This document shows, piece after piece, positions 1 to 5,286 of a DNA stretch of 5,286 nucleotides; the stretch's first letter is position 1; each line of letters starts with the position of its first letter. The notes under the pieces are model-generated. The model was not told where the DNA came from, ran no database searches, and saw only the letters and a program-made list of their open reading frames with translations. Source of the DNA: Planctomycetaceae bacterium (GTDB taxonomy: Bacteria > Planctomycetota > Planctomycetia > Planctomycetales > Planctomycetaceae); the NCBI GenBank assembly GCA_029259875.1, contig JAJDEK010000001.1:1-5286 (forward strand), in the 5' to 3' direction. The translations under genes and the position numbers were made by a program.

Positions 1-327
1 TGATACTGCCAGCAAAATTCCGGTCAGCACAGATTCCAGAATGAATATCTCCTGCCCATTTATTTCGTGGAATTCTCTGAGCAGAAGCCCTCGTATCAAA
101 AAGGCTCCCGTTGCGAGCGCGAGAATGAGCGAAGCCATTCGCAGGCGATTGAGCAAAAGCACTCGCCCCTGCTCTTGGAACATACCTGAACCACGGGAGA
201 CCACTCCTGCATGCGGACAGAATTTACCCGCTTCTTTATTTCGTTCCTTAGAATTAAATTCCATAGGAATTGCTGGCACTAAGGTATTCTGGTTCATTGA
301 TGAAAAGGCTTCTTGTTTTGAGTTCAT
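1..327 (-). CDS. Partial membrane protein, N-terminal part (runs off the left edge)
   Basis: An open minus-strand frame runs from a stop at 394-396 to the window edge. From the ATG at 327 it gives 109 residues without a stop. Residues 1-58 are polar and probably cytoplasmic. Residues about 64-83 (from MASLILALATG) form a clear hydrophobic helix preceded by basic residues (NRLRM), which fits an N-in orientation. A second hydrophobic stretch begins near residue 98 (ESVLTGILLAVS) and continues past the edge. The start is uncertain: ATGs at 297, 264 and 183 are also in frame. A GAGG directly abuts the ATG at 327, too close to be a normal ribosome site. I do not recognise the family. Planctomycete signalling proteins (kinases, cyclases) often have such multi-helix membrane regions, but nothing visible proves a function. 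The overlapping plus-strand frame at 41-442 is judged antisense noise. Confidence 0.6.
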   Translation of the reverse strand, partial: MNSKQEAFSSMNQNTLVPAIPMEFNSKERNKEAGKFCPHAGVVSRGSGMFQEQGRVLLLNRLRMASLILALATGAFLIRGLLLREFHEINGQEIFILESVLTGILLAVS

Positions 328-620
328 CCTCAAAGTTCCCGCGCAGAATCGATATTTATGTGCAACAATCAGATCGAGTTTCGCGTGTAATTCTCATGAT
401 TCTTTAATCGAAAAGACTCAACCAGTTTGGTACGAGCACTGATACTATAAAATTGAGATCATAGCCCTTATTTGACACACTTTTAAAATTGATTAAGAAA
501 GTACAATACTTTTGGCATCATTATACGTTGTAAGATGCGCGAATTACAGTACCTTTTAATGACTCCAAATAAATAAGCTACCGACCCTGTAAACTATTAC
601 AGTGTAGAAGCTTATAATTA
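328..620. other. Intergenic region between the pseudo-receiver gene and the partial membrane gene
   Basis: This AT-rich spacer should hold the 3' end of the gene ending at 621 and the promoter of the gene starting near 327. A perfect minus-strand TATAAT lies at 520-525, but no good -35 box sits 16-18 bases upstream of it, and it would leave a leader of about 190 bases. A TATGAT further downstream on the minus strand also lacks a convincing partner. A plus-strand TTGACA at 472-477 has no -10 at the right spacing. No RNA gene or convincing small ORF was seen. Confidence 0.5.
587..602 (-). repeat. Short perfect inverted repeat downstream of the pseudo-receiver gene
   Basis: The arms CTGTAA and TTACAG are separated by a 4-base loop (ACTA), starting 18 bases after the stop codon at 621. 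The position suits a transcription end, but the stem is only 6 AT-rich pairs. No T-run follows on the minus strand, so it is at best a weak terminator or RNA 3'-end structure. Confidence 0.3.
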
Positions 621-1652
621 TTAAATAGACTTTTTCTGATAGCACTCCCCTAAGTGAACCATCATTTCAAGTGCGAGCAAATCTGCACGAGCCATTACGT
701 GCCGCGAACTTCGATTACCCAGCCCTTTTACAATCAATTCCACGCATTCCAGATGAAACTCAAGGACTTTGCGGGGCGTTAAATTAGCAGCAGCCAACAA
801 TTCGGAAATTTGCAGAATCTCGTCTTTCAAACTCCCAGAGCCCATGATGACATAAGTCCTTAATAATTCGTGATAATAATCTTGTACTTCACGAGGAATC
901 TGGAAAATCTCGGAAACCTGCTTGGAATCATATTTATCCTGATCTTGTTTTAAAAACAAATCAGTCTCAGTTGTGTCAGTTTCATTGGGAAAAGCAAGCG
1001 TTTGTAACTCTTTAACCATTGACCGTTGCTGCACCAAGAGTCGTTCTGCTTCATCGCGTTCACGAACCAATCTGCGATGATTTTCCACCAGCAGCCGATG
1101 GTTGTCTTCAGTCAGCTGGTCTACCATTATTGAACGTTTAATCGAGCCCAGTAATGCTGGTGACTCCCACATCGCAGCCGACACCAAAAGTTCGGCTTGA
1201 TATTCACAAGCCGCCAAAGCGACCTGATCGTCAGGCGAAAAGAGAACCAATACCACAGGATCGTGGCAGCCACTGCCCCGAACTGCGTCTAAAAGCTCCA
1301 ATTGTTTCGTTTTGGTTTCAGAAAACACTCCCAGCAGCAAACAGTCATAACTATCATTTCGCAGGAGTGAGAGTGCTTCTTCCGAGGTCGAGACCCAATC
1401 GAAACGCGGCTCTGAGCACCCGATTGCATCAAGTCTCAAAGCTAATCCGACCCAAACGGGCCTCTTGTCACTGACAAATAGCAATTTTAACCGGGAGGGA
1501 ATTAATTGTGGTTGGGACGACACTTGCCTCTCTTGCAGTCCCCGCTCAGACAAATCAAGATCGTCAGATTGTTGGAATCTCAACTGTCTATCTGCGTCTC
1601 CGACAGATGAAGTGCTTTCATTCTGATTGATCTTATCATGTTTAACACTCAT
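621..1652 (-). CDS. KaiA-like protein: pseudo-receiver, coiled coil, KaiA/RsbU-type helical domain
   Basis: The protein has 343 residues and no signal peptide or membrane segment, so it is probably cytoplasmic. Residues 1-53 are a polar, probably disordered leader. Residues about 54-178 follow the receiver fold (LKLLFVSD, EEALSLLRNDSYDCLLLGV, DPVVLVLFSPDD, AELLVSA), but the catalytic sites are lost: Ser61-Asp62 replaces the acidic pair, Gly108 stands at the phosphoacceptor Asp, Phe138 at the Thr/Ser, and Ser158 at the Lys. Residues about 178-218 form a charged heptad-rich coiled coil. Residues about 254-343 (YYHELLRTYV, VLEFHLECVELI, ADLLALEMMVHLGECYQKK) resemble the N-terminal domain of Bacillus RsbU and the C-terminal KaiC-binding domain of KaiA, which share a fold. 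From memory, KaiA has a comparable VLEIH...HLCEMYRR pattern. The domain order matches KaiA. A promoter just upstream gives it separate transcription from pyrK. No output domain (phosphatase, kinase, DNA-binding) is present, so an adaptor role is inferred. The architecture is well supported; the function is not. Confidence 0.85.
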   Translation of the reverse strand: MSVKHDKINQNESTSSVGDADRQLRFQQSDDLDLSERGLQERQVSSQPQLIPSRLKLLFVSDKRPVWVGLALRLDAIGCSEPRFDWVSTSEEALSLLRNDSYDCLLLGVFSETKTKQLELLDAVRGSGCHDPVVLVLFSPDDQVALAACEYQAELLVSAAMWESPALLGSIKRSIMVDQLTEDNHRLLVENHRRLVRERDEAERLLVQQRSMVKELQTLAFPNETDTTETDLFLKQDQDKYDSKQVSEIFQIPREVQDYYHELLRTYVIMGSGSLKDEILQISELLAAANLTPRKVLEFHLECVELIVKGLGNRSSRHVMARADLLALEMMVHLGECYQKKSI

Positions 1653-1659
1653 ATCTGGA

Positions 1660-1664
1660 CCTGC
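1660..1664 (-). promoter_or_regulatory. Ribosome binding site of the KaiA-like gene
   Basis: Reading the minus strand, GCAGG ends 7 bases before the ATG at 1652. This modest Shine-Dalgarno match, together with the promoter directly upstream, supports the chosen start. Confidence 0.5.
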
Positions 1665-1675
1665 ATTTCGCCAAG

Positions 1676-1705
1676 ACTATAGAGGTTCTCACTCAAAATT
1701 GTCAA
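1676..1705 (-). promoter_or_regulatory. Near-consensus housekeeping promoter of the KaiA-like gene
   Basis: On the minus strand a perfect -35 box TTGACA (1700-1705) is followed after 18 bases by the -10 box TATAGT (1676-1681), a five-of-six match. Transcription would start near 1669, giving a leader of only about 17 bases before the ATG at 1652. That is just enough for the GCAGG ribosome site. It lies in the 107-base gap after pyrK, so the KaiA-like gene is probably its own transcription unit. Confidence 0.7.
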
Positions 1706-1759
1706 TACGAAGCCGTTATAAGTACTTGCTTTACATGAGATTTAAGACAATCGCGATAT

Positions 1760-2632
1760 CTAAAATATGAGATCTTCTGCTCTAAAAATGGGCCCTTCCA
1801 CACAAGTTCGACGGTAGTCCCATTCATCATCACTGATCCGTACTTTTGCCACACAACTGAAACAGGCCCCAAACCCACAAGCCATTGGTGTTTCCAGTGA
1901 AAGCCAACATGGAATCTGAGCTTTGATCGCAATCTGACCTACAGCTTCCATCATCGGTTCCGGACCACAACAAAAAATGGTAGCGGGCGGAGACGGGCCG
2001 TTGATCTGTTGCTGTAATAATTCTGTCACATAACCATGATGCCCAAATGAACCATCGTCTGTAGCCACTTCGACATTGAGCCCGTTCAATTTAAAATCAT
2101 CCAGGCCGGCAAGGTACTCCTTTGAACGCGCTCCGTAAAGTAAACTGACCATATCAGGAAACTCATCGAGAGTACGCTGTGATTGTCCGTATTCTCTTTG
2201 ACCAAGTGCCTCTCTTGCTGTTGCCAGAAAAGGAGTTTGTCCAATGCCACCTGCAACCATGCTCAGTGTGCCAACTCCTGGCCGAGGAAACCCGTTCCCT
2301 AAAGGTCCCCAAACTTCAACCTGGTCACCCGGTTGCCAGTGAGTCATCCGTGTCGTCAATTTACCAACAACCACGTACCCAAAGTCTATACCGACAGGCT
2401 GTCCTGCATCGTCCAAATAAGTGTCATAGAGAGCAAAGGGACGCCCCAATAAGGGATCATTAACTCCCGGCTCCCGCACCATAAAAAACTGCCCCGGAAG
2501 AATTGCTTTAGCGATCTGGGGGCAATCAAGCCGAATGCGATATGTGGCCCGCGCCATTTGTTCCTGTTCAACAACCGTAGCAGAAAGATATTGAGGAGGA
2601 GCACAAGCACCGAATTGCGAAATCGCCGTCAT
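1760..2632 (-). CDS. pyrK: Dihydroorotate dehydrogenase B electron-transfer subunit (PyrK-type iron-sulfur flavoprotein)
   Basis: The 290-residue protein belongs to the ferredoxin-NADP reductase-like PyrK family. PyrK passes electrons from dihydroorotate oxidation at PyrD through a [2Fe-2S] cluster and FAD to NAD+, in the fourth step of pyrimidine synthesis in the cytoplasm. Residues about 15-115 form the FAD-binding barrel, with the RPFALYD motif at 64-70. The nucleotide-binding part includes GGIGQTP (128-134), LLYGARS (164-170), ATDDGSFGHHG (190-200) and CCGPEPMM (221-228). The C-terminal cluster motif has Cys252, Cys257, Cys260 and Cys277 (spacing C-x4-C-x2-C-x16-C), so the cluster site looks intact. 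It is somewhat longer than typical PyrK (about 255-260 residues), with an N-terminal extension and an insertion near 143-160. Its ATG overlaps the stop of the upstream pseudouridine synthase gene. No pyrD lies in the window. Another FNR-family reductase subunit is possible, but the motif set fits PyrK best. Confidence 0.9.
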   Translation of the reverse strand: MTAISQFGACAPPQYLSATVVEQEQMARATYRIRLDCPQIAKAILPGQFFMVREPGVNDPLLGRPFALYDTYLDDAGQPVGIDFGYVVVGKLTTRMTHWQPGDQVEVWGPLGNGFPRPGVGTLSMVAGGIGQTPFLATAREALGQREYGQSQRTLDEFPDMVSLLYGARSKEYLAGLDDFKLNGLNVEVATDDGSFGHHGYVTELLQQQINGPSPPATIFCCGPEPMMEAVGQIAIKAQIPCWLSLETPMACGFGACFSCVAKVRISDDEWDYRRTCVEGPIFRAEDLIF

Positions 2633-3657
2633 TTCTGCCTTCCTGGTCGTGTACGTTTTCCTTCAGTATCGCCGATCATTCTTCGCTGAGAAGTCCCTTG
2701 CTGAGAAACCGTAGCCCCACGTTTATTCTTAGTTGTGGTCGGTTTTTTATTTGTTGGTTTTCTATCAGAAGGCTTCTTGTCCAATATTTTTTTCTCAGCA
2801 GAAACTCGAGACGGTCTGCCTTTACCGGGCATTACATTTTTACGACCTTTTCGTTGCCGTATATCAGGAGAATGTTTTTCGGTTAACATTTCCCGCAATT
2901 TTTTTAACTCCCAATCCGTCAAACGTCTATACTCGCCAGATTTGAGATTACTGAGATTCAGTGGACCAAACCGAACGCGAATTAACTGAATGACTTTGTG
3001 CCCAATGCGCGCCATCATGCGGCGAATTTCCCGATTTTGGCCTTCATGGAGAGTCAGTTCGAGAAACGTACTCTTTCCCTGTTTACGCAACGGCTTCAAG
3101 CCGGTAACTCGAAAGACGCCTTCTTTGAAACGGATCCCCTTACGTAATTCATCTAACTTTTCACGTGGAGGGTTTCCTACAACTTGGACCTGATACGTGC
3201 GAGGAACTCGATAACGGGGATGTGCCAATCTCTCGGCCATCTCTCCATCATTCGTCACCAGAATTAACCCTTCGCTATTTTCATCCAATCGCCCCACTGT
3301 GAACAATCGTTGGTTTTCCTTAGGAAATAGGTCAACGACCCTTCTTCTACCTGCAGGATCATTGTTCGTGCAAAGGAAACCTGACGGTTTATTCAATAGG
3401 TAATAGCGTTTTGGTTGAAGACGAACCCGCTCTCCATCCACACAGATTACCTGCGTTTCCGGATCAATCTTCGCACCTAATTTGGTGGCTTCCTCGCCAT
3501 CGACTGTGACACGCCCAGTCTCAATGTACTCTTCACAATTACGACGGGACCCCAAACCTGTCGAAGCAAGAAATTTCTGTAGACGAATTAAGTGAGTATC
3601 GTCCGAAGGTTGATCTGGCTCGGCATCTGGTTGTTGGGAGGATGTTCGGGGACTCAT
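2629..3657 (-). CDS. rluB: 23S rRNA pseudouridine synthase, RluB/RsuA family, with long basic C-terminal tail
   Basis: The 342-residue protein isomerises a uridine to pseudouridine in ribosomal RNA; RluB acts on the peptidyl-transferase region of 23S rRNA. Residues 1-20 are polar. Residues about 24-80 are an S4 RNA-binding domain (IRLQKFLASTGLGSRRNCEE, then VTVDG). The catalytic domain follows from about 85, with YYLLNKPSG (85-93) and the active-site motif GRLDENSEGL (122-131), whose Asp125 is the expected catalytic residue. EGQNREIRRM (205-214) and LIRVRFGPL (225-233) are further family motifs. Residues about 261-342 form a Lys/Arg/Pro/Thr-rich, probably disordered tail with repeated KKP units. 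E. coli RluB also has a basic tail, which favours RluB over RsuA, but the exact target uridine cannot be read from sequence. It is the first gene of a two-gene operon with pyrK and has its own plausible promoter upstream. Confidence 0.88.
   Translation of the reverse strand: MSPRTSSQQPDAEPDQPSDDTHLIRLQKFLASTGLGSRRNCEEYIETGRVTVDGEEATKLGAKIDPETQVICVDGERVRLQPKRYYLLNKPSGFLCTNNDPAGRRRVVDLFPKENQRLFTVGRLDENSEGLILVTNDGEMAERLAHPRYRVPRTYQVQVVGNPPREKLDELRKGIRFKEGVFRVTGLKPLRKQGKSTFLELTLHEGQNREIRRMMARIGHKVIQLIRVRFGPLNLSNLKSGEYRRLTDWELKKLREMLTEKHSPDIRQRKGRKNVMPGKGRPSRVSAEKKILDKKPSDRKPTNKKPTTTKNKRGATVSQQGTSQRRMIGDTEGKRTRPGRQK
2638..2644 (-). promoter_or_regulatory. Shine-Dalgarno site of pyrK inside the end of rluB
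   Basis: The minus strand reads AGGAAGG ending 5 bases before the pyrK ATG at 2632. It lies within the last codons of the upstream gene and fixes the pyrK start. Together with the ATGA overlap (2629-2632) it suggests translational coupling. Confidence 0.65.
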
Positions 3658-3718
3658 GATACTTCAACTATGGTAAAACTCTGGAAAATGACATTTCAAG
3701 CTTTGAAAGCCTTGCTTT

Positions 3719-3747
3719 GTTATACCATACGTAGATGGTGATACCAA
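3719..3747 (-). promoter_or_regulatory. Candidate promoter of the rluB-pyrK operon
   Basis: On the minus strand TTGGTA (3742-3747, four of six) is followed by a 17-base spacer and TATAAC (3719-3724, five of six). Transcription would start near 3712, leaving a leader of about 55 bases before the ATG at 3657. The leader ends with GAAG four bases before the start, a weak ribosome site. The 119-base gap after the sigma gene supports a separate promoter. Confidence 0.45.
3721..3743. repeat. Imperfect inverted repeat within the rluB promoter spacer
   Basis: The half-sites TATACCAT (3721-3728) and ATGGTGATA (3735-3743) are complementary apart from one extra base, around a 6-base centre. It sits between the proposed -35 and -10 boxes, where a dimeric repressor could bind. 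It could also be chance in AT-rich DNA. Confidence 0.3.
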
Positions 3748-3776
3748 TTATGAAGAACAGATTCTTTTGAGGGAAC

Positions 3777-4835
3777 TCAAATGATTTCCGGAATCTCTAG
3801 ATTTTGTTCCTCGGCCGCCTCTCTCATTCGCTCCAGTGATCTGATCGTCAATTGACGTACACGCTCTGTACTGACTCCCAGATCTTCGGCGATTTCTCGA
3901 AATTTTTGAGGCGTTTTTGAGTGATGTAATCCGAATCGGCGTTTCAGTATCAGTTGCTCTCGCTCATCCAGTGTATCCAATACCCTTAGCAGTACTCCCT
4001 GGATAATAGTGTGATAGGATTCCTCAGAACGCTGAGTCGTACGATAATCGGTCAAACCCAAGGCGACTGGTTCCACACCATTCTGGAATGTTTTTCTATA
4101 TTTACGTCCTTTTTTGGTCGACCGGAATAGATAATTTCGAACAGCCCAAGTTCCATATGTGCTAAATCGATTTCCTCTTCCGACATCAAATATCTCTACC
4201 GCGCGAATCAGCGGTAAATGGGCATCGCTCACGAGATCGTCGAACAGATTAGCCCGATCAGTCAGGTTTTTTGCAATGGAAACGACCAGCCTCAAATTGG
4301 CTTGAATAATATAATTTCGCAGCCTTTGCGCATCCTTCAGCTTCTGCTCAATTCGGTCTAACACCCCAATGCAAGGGGACTTCAAGTCGATACTATCTCT
4401 CAGCATTGCTGCCCTGTACTTCAAATAATTCATTCCTTTGAACAGTATGAATTCTTGTTCTTTTTCTAACAAAGGCACAGAGTAAAGCGCGATATATTCA
4501 GATGAAGGAGTGATTGATTCATATTCTGACTCAGGATTTAAAGCAGTGCACAACTCTTGAAGAGGCGCTAAGATCTGATCGCAGGCGTCTTCCAATTCAA
4601 ACTCATCATGAAAGACGTATTCGATTTTTTTGGCAAAGATTTTCTCAGCCCGTTGCTGTAATTCCTTTGTAACACAATATTTTTTCTTGCGCACCGCTTT
4701 CTGAGTGTCTGCTGCCTTTTTAGCCACCTTTAGATCACAGGGACACATTTTTGCCCGATCATTACGAAAAGCCCGTGCTCCCAGTTGAGAAAACGAATCT
4801 ATTTGTGACCGGTTAATCGTTGTTGAGCTATACAT
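3777..4835 (-). CDS. RNA polymerase sigma-70 family factor, planctomycete type
   Basis: The 352-residue protein should bind core RNA polymerase and direct it to a promoter class. Residues 1-110 are a basic then acidic leader with Cys31, Cys33 and Cys54. Residues about 112-145 form region 1.2 (EYIALYSVPLLEKEQE, then MNYLKYRA at 135-142). Residues about 173-240 are region 2: core-binding NYIIQANLRLVVSIAKN and LIRAVEIFDVGRGNRFSTYGTWAVRN. Residues about 285-342 are region 4 with a helix-turn-helix (FREIAEDLGVSTERVRQLTI), and RRFGL at 299-303 is typical of region 4. Only about 40 residues separate regions 2 and 4, so region 3 is reduced or absent. The DNA-contacting part of region 2 (VRNYLFRSTKKGRKYRK) is unlike the housekeeping WWIRQAI pattern, suggesting a specialised factor. 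I picked the first ATG; there is no clear ribosome site, and Met30 is an alternative start. No anti-sigma gene is adjacent in the window. Confidence 0.88.
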   Translation of the reverse strand: MYSSTTINRSQIDSFSQLGARAFRNDRAKMCPCDLKVAKKAADTQKAVRKKKYCVTKELQQRAEKIFAKKIEYVFHDEFELEDACDQILAPLQELCTALNPESEYESITPSSEYIALYSVPLLEKEQEFILFKGMNYLKYRAAMLRDSIDLKSPCIGVLDRIEQKLKDAQRLRNYIIQANLRLVVSIAKNLTDRANLFDDLVSDAHLPLIRAVEIFDVGRGNRFSTYGTWAVRNYLFRSTKKGRKYRKTFQNGVEPVALGLTDYRTTQRSEESYHTIIQGVLLRVLDTLDEREQLILKRRFGLHHSKTPQKFREIAEDLGVSTERVRQLTIRSLERMREAAEEQNLEIPEII

Positions 4836-5233
4836 AAAATCTGACTCGAGAGAATTTGATCTTACAACATTGACAAAATCTGAACGGTATCGTAAGTGAT
4901 ATCACATCACAAAACAATTTTGACAGCAATATTTGTTTAAATTCGACAAGAAATTATAATCATAAACTATATAAGGTTTTACAACTCAGTACCTGTTTTT
5001 AAGGTGTCGACTCAAAATTGATCACAACTTTTAAATAATCTCATTCCTATTTTAAATCAAAATCAATATAGGTAAAACAAGAAGAACAGGATGTCATTCA
5101 CGGATCGAACTCAGAAAGCCGATCAATAAAAAGTGGCCTCCCCTGATTTCACTTCATAATCAACATAAAAATATGACACATTTCCCATCAATTCCGTTCA
5201 CAAATTGCATCTCAAATTTATTTGACGTTTGCT
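4836..5233. other. AT-rich intergenic region upstream of the sigma gene
   Basis: About 400 bases with no supported gene. Minus-strand candidates for the sigma promoter include TTGTTT, a 17-base spacer and TACGAT between 4885 and 4913, and a perfect TATAAT further upstream that lacks a good -35. On the plus strand, TTGACA (4920-4925) and TATAAT (4955-4960) occur but are 29 bases apart, too far to act together. A 12-codon ORF starts at 5092 and is probably meaningless. Confidence 0.5.
4896..4905. repeat. Perfect 10-bp palindrome upstream of the sigma gene
   Basis: GTGATATCAC reads the same on both strands, 61 bases before the sigma ATG. It falls inside the spacer of a weak minus-strand promoter candidate (TTGTTT, 17 bases, TACGAT). 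This is a reasonable place for a dimeric regulator, but it is unproven. Confidence 0.4.
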
Positions 5234-5286
5234 ATGTCTGGTAAACAGTTTAGACCTGATGCTATGACTCGCAAATTTGACCAGAA
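5234..5286 (+). CDS. Possible 5' end of a plus-strand gene (partial)
   Basis: An ATG at 5234 opens a frame of 17 complete codons (beginning MSGKQFRPDAMTRKF) that runs off the window. It would be divergent from the sigma gene. The composition changes from very AT-rich spacer to a more mixed, codon-like stretch here. There is no clear ribosome site or promoter close by, and the frame is far too short to assign. It may be noise. Confidence 0.22.
   Translation, partial: MSGKQFRPDAMTRKFDQ

Noticed and set aside
41..442. 133-residue plus-strand open frame
   Set aside because: It lies antisense to the minus-strand frame that encodes clear membrane helices. Its own translation is Ser/Arg/Cys-rich with no recognisable domain.
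472..507. Plus-strand TTGACA followed by TACAAT
   Set aside because: The spacing is 24 bases, too long for a sigma-70 promoter, and no plus-strand gene follows.
1154..1474. 106-residue plus-strand open frame
   Set aside because: It is antisense to the receiver-like region of the KaiA-like gene and has no domain character.
2698..3193. Several plus-strand open frames opposite the pseudouridine synthase gene
   Set aside because: They are shadows of a confidently identified minus-strand gene. Their Phe/Leu/Arg-rich content mirrors its Lys/Glu-rich coding.
3752..3765. Hairpin AAGAA...TTCTT just after the sigma stop codon
   Set aside because: The stem is only five AT-rich pairs with no T-run after it, too weak to call a terminator.
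4920..4960. Plus-strand TTGACA and TATAAT
   Set aside because: They are separated by 29 bases and no supported plus-strand gene starts nearby.
1..5286. CRISPR arrays, tRNA or rRNA genes, insertion sequences
   Set aside because: I saw no regularly spaced repeats, cloverleaf or rRNA-like stretches, transposase motifs or terminal inverted repeats.

Overview
The window looks like bacterial chromosome from a planctomycete, possibly a Gimesia-like lineage at moderate GC. The main evidence is the sigma factor at 3777-4835. It carries a region-1.2 block with a 'MNYLKY' signature and an 'RLVVSIAK...LIRAVE.FD..RGN.FSTY' core that I associate with planctomycete-type sigma-70 proteins. The genus is a guess. 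All four complete genes, and the partial gene at the left edge, lie on the minus strand. Transcription therefore runs from high to low coordinates.

Layout in transcription order. (1) 4836-5286 is an AT-rich, mostly non-coding stretch upstream of the sigma gene. It holds a perfect 10-bp palindrome and, at its far edge, a doubtful plus-strand gene start. (2) 3777-4835 encodes the sigma-70 family factor. (3) 3658-3776 is an intergenic region with a plausible promoter whose spacer contains an imperfect inverted repeat. (4) 2629-3657 encodes a 23S rRNA pseudouridine synthase of the RluB/RsuA family with a long basic tail. It overlaps the next gene by an ATGA. (5) 1760-2632 encodes a PyrK-type iron-sulfur flavoprotein, the electron-transfer subunit of dihydroorotate dehydrogenase B. 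(6) 1653-1759 carries a near-consensus housekeeping promoter. (7) 621-1652 encodes a protein with a degenerate receiver domain, a coiled coil and a C-terminal helical domain resembling the KaiA/RsbU fold. (8) 328-620 is intergenic. (9) 1-327 is the N-terminal part of an unidentified membrane protein running off the window.

The rluB-pyrK pair is an operon joined by a 4-base stop/start overlap. The most interesting gene is the one at 621-1652. Its domain order (pseudo-receiver, coiled coil, KaiA/RsbU-like four-helix domain) matches the cyanobacterial clock protein KaiA, although no kaiB or kaiC is in the window. It may be a phosphorylation-independent signalling adaptor in a clock-like or partner-switching pathway. 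That role is inference; the domain layout and the lost receiver residues are read directly from the sequence.
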